The notes under the pieces are model-generated. The model saw nothing but the letters and a program-made list of their open reading frames with translations. It searched no databases and was not told where the DNA came from. Positions 7,511-15,054 of a stretch of DNA of 17,562 bases are shown in pieces. This stretch comes from Clostridium sp. CAG:411 (GTDB taxonomy: Bacteria > Bacillota > Clostridia > Lachnospirales > Lachnospiraceae). A program made the position numbers and the translations under genes. The stretch is taken from assembly GCA_000437275.1 (NCBI GenBank), contig FR899735.1, positions 92,928-110,489 of the forward strand, read 5' to 3'. Numbering within the stretch: the first letter of the stretch is position 1; every line of letters starts with the position of its first letter.

Positions 7511-8389
7511 ATGCGAAGAAGAAATAAGTTTTCAATTGACCCTAAGTATATATTAACATTTTTTATAGTTCTATGTTTAATATTGATTATAACTTCTTAC
7601 AAATTCAAAGATACCTTTGCACCTATCCGATCTGTGGCAGGAGATGTTGTGACACCGATGCAAAGGGGTATTAATACTGTTGGTAGATTCTTTTCAGAAA
7701 AGACAGATATTTTTACATCTATGAAAGAATTAAAAAAAGAAAATGAGGATTTACAAACAGAATTAAACAGCGTAACATATGAAAATAAAATTTTGCAACA
7801 GGAAAAATACGAATTATCAGAGTTGCGAAAATTATACGAATTAGATGAAAAATATGCCAGCTATCCTAAAGTTGCGGCCCGCGTAATTGATAAAGATCCA
7901 GGGAACTGGTATAAAGTGTTCAAAATTGACAAAGGTTCTAATGATGGCTTAAAAGTTGATATGAATGTTTTAGCTGGAGACGGCTCTAGTGGAGGATTAG
8001 TTGGAATTATTACCGAAGTAGGTCACAATTGGGCAAAGGTACGTTCCATTGTGGATGATACAAGTAATGTAGGTGCAATGATACTTTCTACAAACGAAAC
8101 CTGTATTGTTAGTGGAAACCATGAATTATCCAATAAGGGATTATTAGAATTTTCTGGGTTGGAAAACTCAGAGACAAAAGTTTCAACTGGAGCAGAAGTA
8201 GTCACTTCTTATCTGAGTGATAAGTATCATCAAGGAATCTTGATTGGTTATATAAAAGAAGTCAATGTAGACAATACCAATTCAACCAGAAGTGGATATA
8301 TTACACCAACCGTTGATTTTAATAAACTAGAAACCGTTTTAGTTATCACAGAATTAAAGGAATCGCTTGATCCACAACCAAAGGATTAG
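7511..8389 (+). CDS. mreC: Rod shape-determining protein MreC
   Basis: MreC is a bitopic protein that activates PBP2-RodA from the outer face of the membrane. The 292 residues show a short basic cytoplasmic tail (MRRRNK), one transmembrane helix at about residues 13-29, a coiled coil at about 68-110 rich in Glu/Leu/Lys (KELKKENEDLQTEL), and the paired beta-barrel domain that follows, including KVAARVIDKDPGNW, IDKGSNDGLKVDMNV, GLVGIITEVG and a final VDFNKLETVLVI. All are standard MreC landmarks. ATG 7511 is preceded by GAGG about 11 bases upstream. A 70-base spacer separates it from the mreB-like gene; I see no convincing promoter or terminator there. Confidence 0.95.
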   Translation: MRRRNKFSIDPKYILTFFIVLCLILIITSYKFKDTFAPIRSVAGDVVTPMQRGINTVGRFFSEKTDIFTSMKELKKENEDLQTELNSVTYENKILQQEKYELSELRKLYELDEKYASYPKVAARVIDKDPGNWYKVFKIDKGSNDGLKVDMNVLAGDGSSGGLVGIITEVGHNWAKVRSIVDDTSNVGAMILSTNETCIVSGNHELSNKGLLEFSGLENSETKVSTGAEVVTSYLSDKYHQGILIGYIKEVNVDNTNSTRSGYITPTVDFNKLETVLVITELKESLDPQPKD

Positions 8390-8428
8390 CGGCTACATAG
8401 GAAAAGTTAGTACAAAGGGGCTTAAAAA

Positions 8429-8941
8429 ATGAAGCGTTTTATTATTACAGCAGTTACAGTGTTATTATGTTTTTTGTTGCAAACAACTATATTTCAGGGA
8501 ATTGCACTTGCTGGAGAAGTTCCTAATTTAATATTGATCGTTGTAGTAGCAGTCGCCTATATGCGTGGTAGAAAAGAGGGCATGTATGTAGGTTTTGCAA
8601 GCGGTATGCTCGTGGATTTAATTTATGGCGATCTGATTGGAATGAATGCAGTATTACTGGTATTAGTAGGATACTTAGTAGGTATTTGTAATGAAATCTA
8701 TTATAGAGATCAGCTATCTGTACCTATTATTTTAGTTGCAGTAAGTGATTTTTTCTTTAATTTTGTATTTTATATTTTCAATTTCCTATTACGTGGAAGA
8801 TTTAATGTGTTTTATTATATATGGCATACCATATTGCCGGAGATGGTATATACGGTATTGATGGCATGTGTGTTATATAAATTATTACATTCTATTAATT
8901 ACCGATTGGAGTGCAAGGAAGATACAGAGGAGGTTCTTTAA
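8429..8941 (+). CDS. mreD: Rod shape-determining membrane protein MreD
   Basis: MreD is the integral-membrane partner of MreC in the elongasome. The 170-residue product is almost entirely hydrophobic, with an estimated five or six membrane helices beginning at residue 4 (FIITAVTVLLCFLLQT). Family hallmarks include PNLILIVVVAVAYMRGRKEGMYVGF and GMLVDLIYGDLIGMNAVLLVLVGYL, here quoted in part: VGFASGMLVDLIYGDLIG. The start ATG has AAGGGG (8415-8420). It lies 39 bases after mreC, and its last codons contain the ribosome binding site of the PBP2 gene, so the two are translated from one message. Sequence conservation in MreD is low, but context and topology make the call firm. Confidence 0.93.
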   Translation: MKRFIITAVTVLLCFLLQTTIFQGIALAGEVPNLILIVVVAVAYMRGRKEGMYVGFASGMLVDLIYGDLIGMNAVLLVLVGYLVGICNEIYYRDQLSVPIILVAVSDFFFNFVFYIFNFLLRGRFNVFYYIWHTILPEMVYTVLMACVLYKLLHSINYRLECKEDTEEVL

Positions 8942-8944
8942 TTT

Positions 8945-11815
8945 ATGCTTGATATGCTGAAAGACTGGTTTGAACAGGTAAAAAAAGCCCGTACATTTCC
9001 AATTATTATTGTATATATATTATTGATTACAATTTTGGCACATCGATTATTTATGCTTCAGATTGTAGACGGGGAAACTATTTCAAATGAAAGTGAAAAG
9101 AAAAAAGACAAAAAGCGTTATATAAAGGGAACCAGAGGAAATATTTACGATTGTAATGGTGTACTTTTGGCATATAATGAATTATCGTATTCTGTTACAT
9201 TAGAAGATACAGATGACTTGAAAACAAATAAAGAGAAAAATGAAATGATTGCCAAATTACTTCAAATTTTGAAGAAAAATAATTGTGACGTTGATATTGA
9301 TTTTGAGATTGAATTAAATGATGATGGTGAGTTTCAATTTAATGTAAAAGATAAAGCGTTGTTGAATTTCAAAAGGGATGTTTATTGTCTTAAATCTACA
9401 AACGATTTAACACAAAAGCAAAAAGACGCAACGGCAAAAGAAGTGTTTGAATTTTTACGAACAGATACAGGCAGCAACAGTCCTAAGTTTGAGATTTCAG
9501 ATGAATACTCAGATGAAGAAGCTTTAGCTATTATGGCAATCCGTTATGAACTATTTTTAAATCGATTCAAAAAGTTTCTTCCAATCACAGTGGCAAGTAA
9601 CATTGATGAAAAAACAAGGGTTGCAATCAAAGAAAATAGTTCTGAATTAACTGGCGTGGAAGTAACAACGGACACGTACCGAAAATACAACGACAGTAAA
9701 TATTTTTCACATGTCATTGGTTATACAGGAACCGTAACGGATGATGAGATGTCTGACTTAAAGGAAAAAGGCTTGCAAAATAAATATACATCGGAAGATC
9801 AAGTTGGTAAGACAGGTGTAGAAAAGGAATATGAAACTACATTACATGGTGCAAGAGGTTCTGAAAAACTAACTGTAAATCAATCAGGTCGAGTATTATC
9901 TGTATCCGATGTGGTAGCAGCATCTTCTGGAAATGATTTATATTTAACCATTGATTCTGATTTACAGAAGGCATGTTATGATATGCTGGAAAAAGAACTT
10001 GCAAGTATTTTATTGAGTAAAATTCATAGAGGAAAAGGTTCTGGTACAAAAGGCTATCGTTCAGACGGTATTACAATCCCAGAATATGATGTGTATTATG
10101 CGCTCGTCAACAACAATGTAATTGATATTACAACGTTAAATGATAAGTCTGCCTCTGATGTTGAGAAAAGAGTATATTCGAAATATGTGTCAAAGAGAAA
10201 TAGTGTCTTAGATAAATTGAAAACTATTTTAGCTGCGGATAGTACATCGACAGCGAAGGATTTATCTGAAGAATACCAGACATATCAAGTATACTTGTAC
10301 AATTATTTATGCAAAAAGGGAATTATTCTGGATAGTAAGGTAGATAATGATACTACAAAATACAAAACATATATAGATGGAAAGATAAACAGCAGATTTA
10401 GCCTAAGCGAATTTACACAGGATGCCATTGCAAATGGATGGGTAGATTTATCTTGTCTGAATATCGGAGATAAGTATTATAGTACCACAGAATTATACAA
10501 TAAGCTTTTAAAGTATGTATTTAAAGAGATAAAGAAAGACAAAGGATTTGCAAAGAAAATCTACTACTATATGATAGATAATGGTAGTGTTTCAGGAAAT
10601 GAATTATGTGTGATTCTATATGAACAAGGTGTTCTATCTTATGACGAAAAAGAAGTAGCAAAACTGTTGAACGGAACAACCAGTGCGTATACGTTTATCC
10701 GAACACAGATAGAAAAGCTTACCATTACACCAGCAATGCTTGCACTTGAGCCATGTTCAGGTTCTATTGTTGTAACCGACCCAAATACGGGAAATGTAAA
10801 AGCATGTGTATCTTATCCTGGATATGATACGAATAAATTTGCGAATAAAATTGATACAGATTATTACTATCAAACATATGAAGATTTATCGCTTCCTACA
10901 TTGAATCGTGTTATTACGCAAAGAACAGCACCGGGTTCCACATATAAGCCATTGGTTTCTATTGCAGCTTTGACAGAAGGATATATCACAACTGGAACAA
11001 AAATAACGGATAAAGTAGTATTTTCTGAGATTAGTACAAAACCACATTGTTGGTCAAACTATAGTCATGGAACGATTAATGTATCCAAGGCGATTGAATA
11101 TTCTTGTAACTATTTCTTCTATACCGTTGGTTATGAGATGAGTGACAAATCCACGCACGATAGCAAAGGTTTGAAGATATTAGAAAAATATGCAAAAATG
11201 TTTGGTTTTGGTGCAACTTCTGGTTTATCTGAGTTAGAATACAAACCTAAAATTTCAGACAACAGTGCGGTAATGTCTGCAATTGGACAGGGAAAGAACG
11301 ATTATACTCCTTCACAAATTGCACGATATGCTACTACATTGGTAAACCAAAAGAAATGCTATAATCTAAATTTAGTAGGAAAAATAAAGAGCAGTGACGG
11401 GAAAAAAGAAAAAACGAATAAGGCAAAAGTACACAATAAAGTTTCGATTGCAAGTACAACATGGGATGCAGTTTACAAGGGAATGTATGGAGTTGTAAAC
11501 GGTTCACAGAGTTCTATTTCTCAATATTTCAAATCATTAAAAGAAGATGGAATTCAAGTTGCAGGAAAAACAGGTACTGCACAGGAAAATAAATCAAAAC
11601 CAAACCATGCTTTATTTATTTCCTTTGCTCCATACAATAATCCTGAAATCTGCACAACAGTAGTTATTCCAAATGGATATACATCTGCCAATGCAGCAGA
11701 GGTAGCCAGCAATGTATATAAATATTATTTTGCTAAGGGCAAAAAAGCAAAACAAAAAGTGGTAAAACAGGCTTGTTCCTTGAAAAAAGCTGGAACATCT
11801 GTGGTAACTGACTAG
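8945..11815 (+). CDS. mrdA: Penicillin-binding protein 2 (class B transpeptidase), unusually long
   Basis: PBP2 crosslinks glycan strands made by RodA during elongation. ATG 8945 follows GAGGAGG (8927-8933), which lies within the end of mreD. The 956-residue product has a single N-terminal membrane anchor (about 18-38), then the class B dimerisation domain with RGNIYDCNGVLLAYN and EDQVGKTGVEKEYE. The transpeptidase domain opens with LTIDSDLQK (334-342) and carries all three catalytic motifs: SxxK at S665-K668 (GSTYK), SxN at S720-N722 (SCN) and KTG at 875-877. Class B PBP2 proteins are usually 600-720 residues; the surplus is mainly an insert at about residues 360-595, placed between the first transpeptidase helix and the TPAMLALEPCSGSIVVTDP block. 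SpoVD/FtsI-type PBPs are alternatives, but location after mreD favours PBP2. Confidence 0.93.
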   Translation: MLDMLKDWFEQVKKARTFPIIIVYILLITILAHRLFMLQIVDGETISNESEKKKDKKRYIKGTRGNIYDCNGVLLAYNELSYSVTLEDTDDLKTNKEKNEMIAKLLQILKKNNCDVDIDFEIELNDDGEFQFNVKDKALLNFKRDVYCLKSTNDLTQKQKDATAKEVFEFLRTDTGSNSPKFEISDEYSDEEALAIMAIRYELFLNRFKKFLPITVASNIDEKTRVAIKENSSELTGVEVTTDTYRKYNDSKYFSHVIGYTGTVTDDEMSDLKEKGLQNKYTSEDQVGKTGVEKEYETTLHGARGSEKLTVNQSGRVLSVSDVVAASSGNDLYLTIDSDLQKACYDMLEKELASILLSKIHRGKGSGTKGYRSDGITIPEYDVYYALVNNNVIDITTLNDKSASDVEKRVYSKYVSKRNSVLDKLKTILAADSTSTAKDLSEEYQTYQVYLYNYLCKKGIILDSKVDNDTTKYKTYIDGKINSRFSLSEFTQDAIANGWVDLSCLNIGDKYYSTTELYNKLLKYVFKEIKKDKGFAKKIYYYMIDNGSVSGNELCVILYEQGVLSYDEKEVAKLLNGTTSAYTFIRTQIEKLTITPAMLALEPCSGSIVVTDPNTGNVKACVSYPGYDTNKFANKIDTDYYYQTYEDLSLPTLNRVITQRTAPGSTYKPLVSIAALTEGYITTGTKITDKVVFSEISTKPHCWSNYSHGTINVSKAIEYSCNYFFYTVGYEMSDKSTHDSKGLKILEKYAKMFGFGATSGLSELEYKPKISDNSAVMSAIGQGKNDYTPSQIARYATTLVNQKKCYNLNLVGKIKSSDGKKEKTNKAKVHNKVSIASTTWDAVYKGMYGVVNGSQSSISQYFKSLKEDGIQVAGKTGTAQENKSKPNHALFISFAPYNNPEICTTVVIPNGYTSANAAEVASNVYKYYFAKGKKAKQKVVKQACSLKKAGTSVVTD

Positions 11816-11843
11816 AAAATTTCAATAATAGATAAAAAGTTGT

Positions 11844-11871
11844 TTGAACCTACACTATTTTTTGGTATAAT
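11844..11871 (+). promoter_or_regulatory. Sigma-A-type promoter for minCDE-rodA
   Basis: TTGAAC (11844-11849) and a perfect TATAAT (11866-11871) are separated by 16 bases, and TGG immediately before the -10 gives an extended -10. Transcription would begin near 11878, about 40 bases before minC. It lies in the 102-base gap after PBP2, where no terminator is visible, so min genes may be expressed both from this promoter and by read-through. Confidence 0.7.
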
Positions 11872-11917
11872 AGACAAGAAAAATAGGGTTCAATGAAAGA
11901 AAAGGGAAGTAGATAAC

Positions 11918-12640
11918 ATGAATAGTACAGTCATGATAAAAGGAAATAAATCAGGTATTGTTCTTGTACTAGACAAAGACATTGCTTATGAAACATTAAA
12001 AAAAGATGTTGCTGCTAAATTCAAGGAAACTGCTAAATTTTTAGGCAAAGCAACTATGGCAATTTCTTTTGAGGGCAGAGAACTTACAACTGATGAACAA
12101 AGAGAGTTACTTCAAATTATTGAAGATAGCTCAGATTTGAAGATAGCATGTATTGTAAATAATGACCAAGAACAAGAAGAACGTTTCAAGAAAAGCTTAG
12201 ATGAAAAACTTATGGAATTTAACAGTAATTCTGGACAATTTTATAAAGGGAATCTTCGTTCTGGTCAGGTGTTAGAAGTAGAAACCAGTGTGATTGTTCT
12301 TGGAGATGTAAATATAGGTGCTAAAGTAGTTTCCAAAGGAAACATTATTATCATTGGAAACTTAAAGGGAAGTGTATTTGCAGGAGCTGGTGGCAACAAA
12401 GAAGCATTTGTGTTAGCTCTTGGTATGCAACCGATTCAAATTCGAATTGGTGATTTTATTGCAAGAGCACCAGACAAGGAAAATCGTGGTTTATTTAAAG
12501 AAAAATCTACCTTTTTCAAAAGGAAAGATAAAAAGCCAATGGAACCACAACAACAAGAAATTAAAATAGCCTTTGTGGAAGGAGAAACAATTTTAATTGA
12601 ACCTTTAAGCAAAGATGTTTTGAATGATATTAATATATAA
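11918..12640 (+). CDS. minC: Septum site-determining protein MinC
   Basis: MinC, recruited to the membrane by MinD, blocks FtsZ assembly away from mid-cell. The 240-residue protein has the N-terminal FtsZ-inhibitory domain (about 1-100: MIKGNKSGIVLVLD, then FEGRELTTDEQRELL) and the C-terminal beta-helix (about 106-185) with FYKGNLRSGQVLEVETSV and LGDVNIGAKVVSKGNIIIIG. The MinD-contact motif RSGQ is at 114-117. The beta-helix is followed by a basic linker (about 187-214, including FFKRKDKK) and a final strand IAFVEGETILIEPL, a tail longer than in E. coli MinC. ATG 11918 has AGGGAAG (11903-11909). minD starts 22 bases after the stop. Confidence 0.95.
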   Translation: MNSTVMIKGNKSGIVLVLDKDIAYETLKKDVAAKFKETAKFLGKATMAISFEGRELTTDEQRELLQIIEDSSDLKIACIVNNDQEQEERFKKSLDEKLMEFNSNSGQFYKGNLRSGQVLEVETSVIVLGDVNIGAKVVSKGNIIIIGNLKGSVFAGAGGNKEAFVLALGMQPIQIRIGDFIARAPDKENRGLFKEKSTFFKRKDKKPMEPQQQEIKIAFVEGETILIEPLSKDVLNDINI

Positions 12641-12662
12641 TAAAGTTTGGAGGAAAAAGAAT

Positions 12663-13454
12663 ATGGGCGAAGTTATTGTCGTAACATCCGGAAAGGGTGG
12701 AGTAGGTAAAACTACTACAACTGCAAATGTTGGAACAGGTCTGGCTAAATTAGGAAAGAAAGTTGTATTGATTGATACAGATATAGGATTAAGAAACCTT
12801 GATGTAGTTATGGGATTGGAAAATCGTATCGTATATAATCTGGTTGATGTAATCGAAGGAAATTGCCGTATTAAGCAAGCTCTAATTAAAGATAAACGCC
12901 ATGAGAACTTATACTTACTTCCTTCTGCACAGACAAAAGATAAATCTGCAGTTAGTCCTGAACAGATGAAGAAATTAGCAGAACAGCTAAAAGAAGAATT
13001 TGATTACATACTTATGGACTGTCCTGCTGGAATTGAGCAGGGATTCCAAAATGCAATTGCAGGTGCAGACAGTGCATTGGTAGTTACTACTCCAGAGGTA
13101 TCCGCAGTTCGTGATGCAGACCGTATCATCGGATTATTGGAAGCAAATGAGATGAAGCAAACACATTTGATCGTCAACCGTTTAAGAAACCAAATGGTAA
13201 AAGATAATAACATGATGTCTAGTGATGACGTAGTTGAAATACTTGGTGTAGATTTAATTGGTGTGGTTCCAGATGACGAGCAGATTATCGTAGCAACCAA
13301 CAATGGAGAACCTTTAGTTGGTACAGACGCTTTAGCTGGACAGGCATACTTAAATATTTGTCGCAGATTATTAGGAGAAGAAGTTCCTTTGTTGGATTTG
13401 AATAGCAAGCAGGGTATCTTTTCTAAAATAGGAAGTTTTTTCAGAAAGAACTAA
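12663..13454 (+). CDS. minD: Septum site-determining ATPase MinD
   Basis: MinD is a ParA/MinD-type ATPase that dimerises on the membrane with ATP, recruits MinC and is released by MinE. The start is placed at ATG 12663, behind GGAGG (12649-12653), giving 263 residues; an ATG at 12624 in the same frame overlaps minC, lacks a ribosome binding site and would add 13 residues that precede the universal N-terminus. Deviant Walker A KGGVGKTT is at residues 11-18 with signature Lys K11. Also present are IDTDIGLRNLDVVMGLE (switch I region), LMDCPAGIEQG (Walker B) and VTTPEVSAVRDADR. The C-terminus IFSKIGSFFRKN fits the amphipathic membrane-targeting helix. The minE ribosome binding site overlaps the stop codon. 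Confidence 0.97.
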   Translation: MGEVIVVTSGKGGVGKTTTTANVGTGLAKLGKKVVLIDTDIGLRNLDVVMGLENRIVYNLVDVIEGNCRIKQALIKDKRHENLYLLPSAQTKDKSAVSPEQMKKLAEQLKEEFDYILMDCPAGIEQGFQNAIAGADSALVVTTPEVSAVRDADRIIGLLEANEMKQTHLIVNRLRNQMVKDNNMMSSDDVVEILGVDLIGVVPDDEQIIVATNNGEPLVGTDALAGQAYLNICRRLLGEEVPLLDLNSKQGIFSKIGSFFRKN

Positions 13455-13466
13455 GGAGGAACAGAT

Positions 13467-13748
13467 ATGGGATTTGCTGATTTTTTTAGAAAAAAATCCT
13501 CTGGAAGTATTGCGAAAGACAGACTAAAATTAGTATTAGTTTCTGATCGTGCAAACTGTTCACCAGAGTTAATGGAACAAATGAAAAATGATATTATTAA
13601 TGTAATTTCCAAGTATATGGAAGTAGATATGGAAGGTCTTGATATTAAGATTTCACAGACAGATGTAGAAGGAAGTGATACTCCAGTTCCTGCTTTATTT
13701 GCCAATATTCCTATCAGAGATATGCGTGGAAATAAAAAATCGGAATAA
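13467..13748 (+). CDS. minE: Cell division topological specificity factor MinE
   Basis: MinE stimulates MinD ATPase and drives it off the membrane, which restricts MinCD inhibition to the poles. The 93-residue protein has the expected N-terminal amphipathic membrane-binding stretch (MGFADFFRKK), the MinD-contact/anti-MinCD segment AKDRLKLVLVSDRANCSPE (about 16-34) and a C-terminal topological domain with MKNDIINVISKYMEVD and LDIKISQ. The ribosome binding site AAGGAGG (13453-13459) overlaps the minD stop, so translation of the two is probably coupled. Presence of MinE implies an oscillating or MinE-patterned Min system rather than the DivIVA/MinJ system of Bacillus. Confidence 0.95.
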   Translation: MGFADFFRKKSSGSIAKDRLKLVLVSDRANCSPELMEQMKNDIINVISKYMEVDMEGLDIKISQTDVEGSDTPVPALFANIPIRDMRGNKKSE

Positions 13749-13765
13749 AATAAGGATGATTTTTT

Positions 13766-14947
13766 ATGTTTAATTTTAAACAATATGATTGGAGAAGATA
13801 TAATTTCACTGTCTTAGTTGTGATGGTTATATTGTGCATTTGCAGTGCTTATTTTGTTAGCTTTGCAATTTCAGCAACTATGGGTGAAGACAAAGCAGGA
13901 GGTTACTTTAGGAGACAGATTATTTCTATGATTGTTTCGCTTATCATTGCGATTGTTGTTTCTTTGATTGACTATAGGCGTATATGTGATTTCGTAGTTA
14001 TATATTATATCATTGCAACTTTAATGGTTGCTGCAACAAAGTTGTCTCCATTAGGTTCCGATCAAAAGACAGGTTCCTATCGATGGCTATCACTTCCTGG
14101 TGTAAATTTACAGCCATCCGAAATTTGTAAGCTTGTTGTCATTATGGCATTAGCAGTATATTTTATGAAGATGCGAGAGCAGATGGATTCGCTAAAGACA
14201 TTTTTAATAGGCGTTGCGATTATGATTATTCCAACTTTCTTTATTTTAATTCAGTCGGATTTGTCCTCAAGTCTTGTTATCTTTTTTGTATTTGCCATGA
14301 TGGTTTTTGCGGCTGGATTGACATACAAGATTGTAATTCCGATACTGGCGGTAACTATACCTACTGTGATTGGAGCATTATGGTTTTTACAGCAGCCTAT
14401 TGCTGAAAAAATTATTCCTGAAAAACACTGGTATCAGGTAGAGCGAATTATTGGTTTTATGAATCCTGAAAAATATAGTAACTCGTTGATGTATCAGCAG
14501 TTACACTCTATACAATCCATTGCTTCAGGACAGCTTACAGGAAAGTTATTATCAGAATCAGCCAGCACAGGAAGAAATTATAGCTGGGTTGATGTATGTG
14601 AAAGTGATTTTATTTTTACGGTAATCGGTGAAGAAGTTGGATTTATCGGATGTTGCTTAATTGTGGCATTATTATGCATCATTATATTTATGTGTATTCG
14701 TACAGCAATCAGATGCAATGAGACATTAGGATATTTAATTGCTGTAGGTATTTCAGCTATGTTTATGTTTCAGGTATTTGCAAATATAGGTGTTGCAACT
14801 ATGATTTTACCAAATACAGGATTGCCATTGCCGTTTTTAAGTAACGGTATCAGCTCGATGATTAGTTGTTCTATTGCAATCGGTATTATATTAAATATAG
14901 GAATGCAATCGGGAACTGGTGACAGAAGTGGTATTAGTTTTTTGTAA
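13766..14947 (+). CDS. rodA: SEDS peptidoglycan glycosyltransferase RodA
   Basis: RodA polymerises lipid II into glycan strands with PBP2 as its partner. The 393-residue product has about ten membrane helices and SEDS landmarks: RWLSLPGVNLQPSEICKL (the QPSE segment after helix 3-4), IQSDLSSSL in place of the usual QPDLG, the large extracellular loop, CESDFIFTVIGEEVGF with D281 at the position essential in RodA, and NIGVATMILPNTGLPLPFLSNG near the C-terminus. The last motif more often reads SYGG; here it is SNGI. FtsW or SpoVE are alternatives since SEDS proteins are hard to split by eye, but linkage to mreBCD-PBP2 favours RodA. It starts 17 bases after minE behind AAGGAT, in the same transcript. 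Confidence 0.88.
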   Translation: MFNFKQYDWRRYNFTVLVVMVILCICSAYFVSFAISATMGEDKAGGYFRRQIISMIVSLIIAIVVSLIDYRRICDFVVIYYIIATLMVAATKLSPLGSDQKTGSYRWLSLPGVNLQPSEICKLVVIMALAVYFMKMREQMDSLKTFLIGVAIMIIPTFFILIQSDLSSSLVIFFVFAMMVFAAGLTYKIVIPILAVTIPTVIGALWFLQQPIAEKIIPEKHWYQVERIIGFMNPEKYSNSLMYQQLHSIQSIASGQLTGKLLSESASTGRNYSWVDVCESDFIFTVIGEEVGFIGCCLIVALLCIIIFMCIRTAIRCNETLGYLIAVGISAMFMFQVFANIGVATMILPNTGLPLPFLSNGISSMISCSIAIGIILNIGMQSGTGDRSGISFL

Positions 14948-14960
14948 TATTTGTAAATAT

Positions 14961-14978
14961 TTGTGAATATTTTATCAA
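14961..14978. promoter_or_regulatory. Rex-operator-like palindrome upstream of mgsA
   Basis: TTGTGAATATTTTATCAA is an imperfect dyad that matches 12 of 14 fixed positions of the Rex consensus TTGTTAANNNNTTAACAA (and likewise 12 of 14 of the Bacillus-type TTGTGAANNNNTTCACAA). Rex is the NADH/NAD-responsive repressor of fermentation genes. The site lies 15 bases upstream of the mgsA -35 element rather than over it. The surroundings are extremely AT-rich, which raises the chance of a fortuitous match. Confidence 0.35.
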
Positions 14979-14993
14979 AAAACAAAAAATAAT

Positions 14994-15022
14994 TTGATTT
15001 CTTTATTGAAATGTGATATATT
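14994..15022 (+). promoter_or_regulatory. Sigma-A-type promoter for mgsA
   Basis: TTGATT (14994-14999) and TATATT (15017-15022) are spaced by 17 bases, with TGA just before the -10 (extended -10). A-tracts directly upstream (14977-14990) resemble an UP element. Predicted transcription start near 15029, 26 bases before the mgsA ATG, which also argues against the upstream in-frame ATG at 15013. Confidence 0.6.
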
Positions 15023-15054
15023 CTTACCATAGAGAAATGATTAGGGGGTGCAAA

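Noticed and set aside
12624..12662. Upstream in-frame start for minD, overlapping minC
   Set aside because: No ribosome binding site, and the added residues precede the conserved MinD N-terminus; ATG 12663 has GGAGG at good spacing.
15013..15054. Upstream in-frame ATG for mgsA
   Set aside because: It lies within the predicted promoter and before the likely transcript start; ATG 15055 has AGGGGGTG and begins at the usual MgsA N-terminus.
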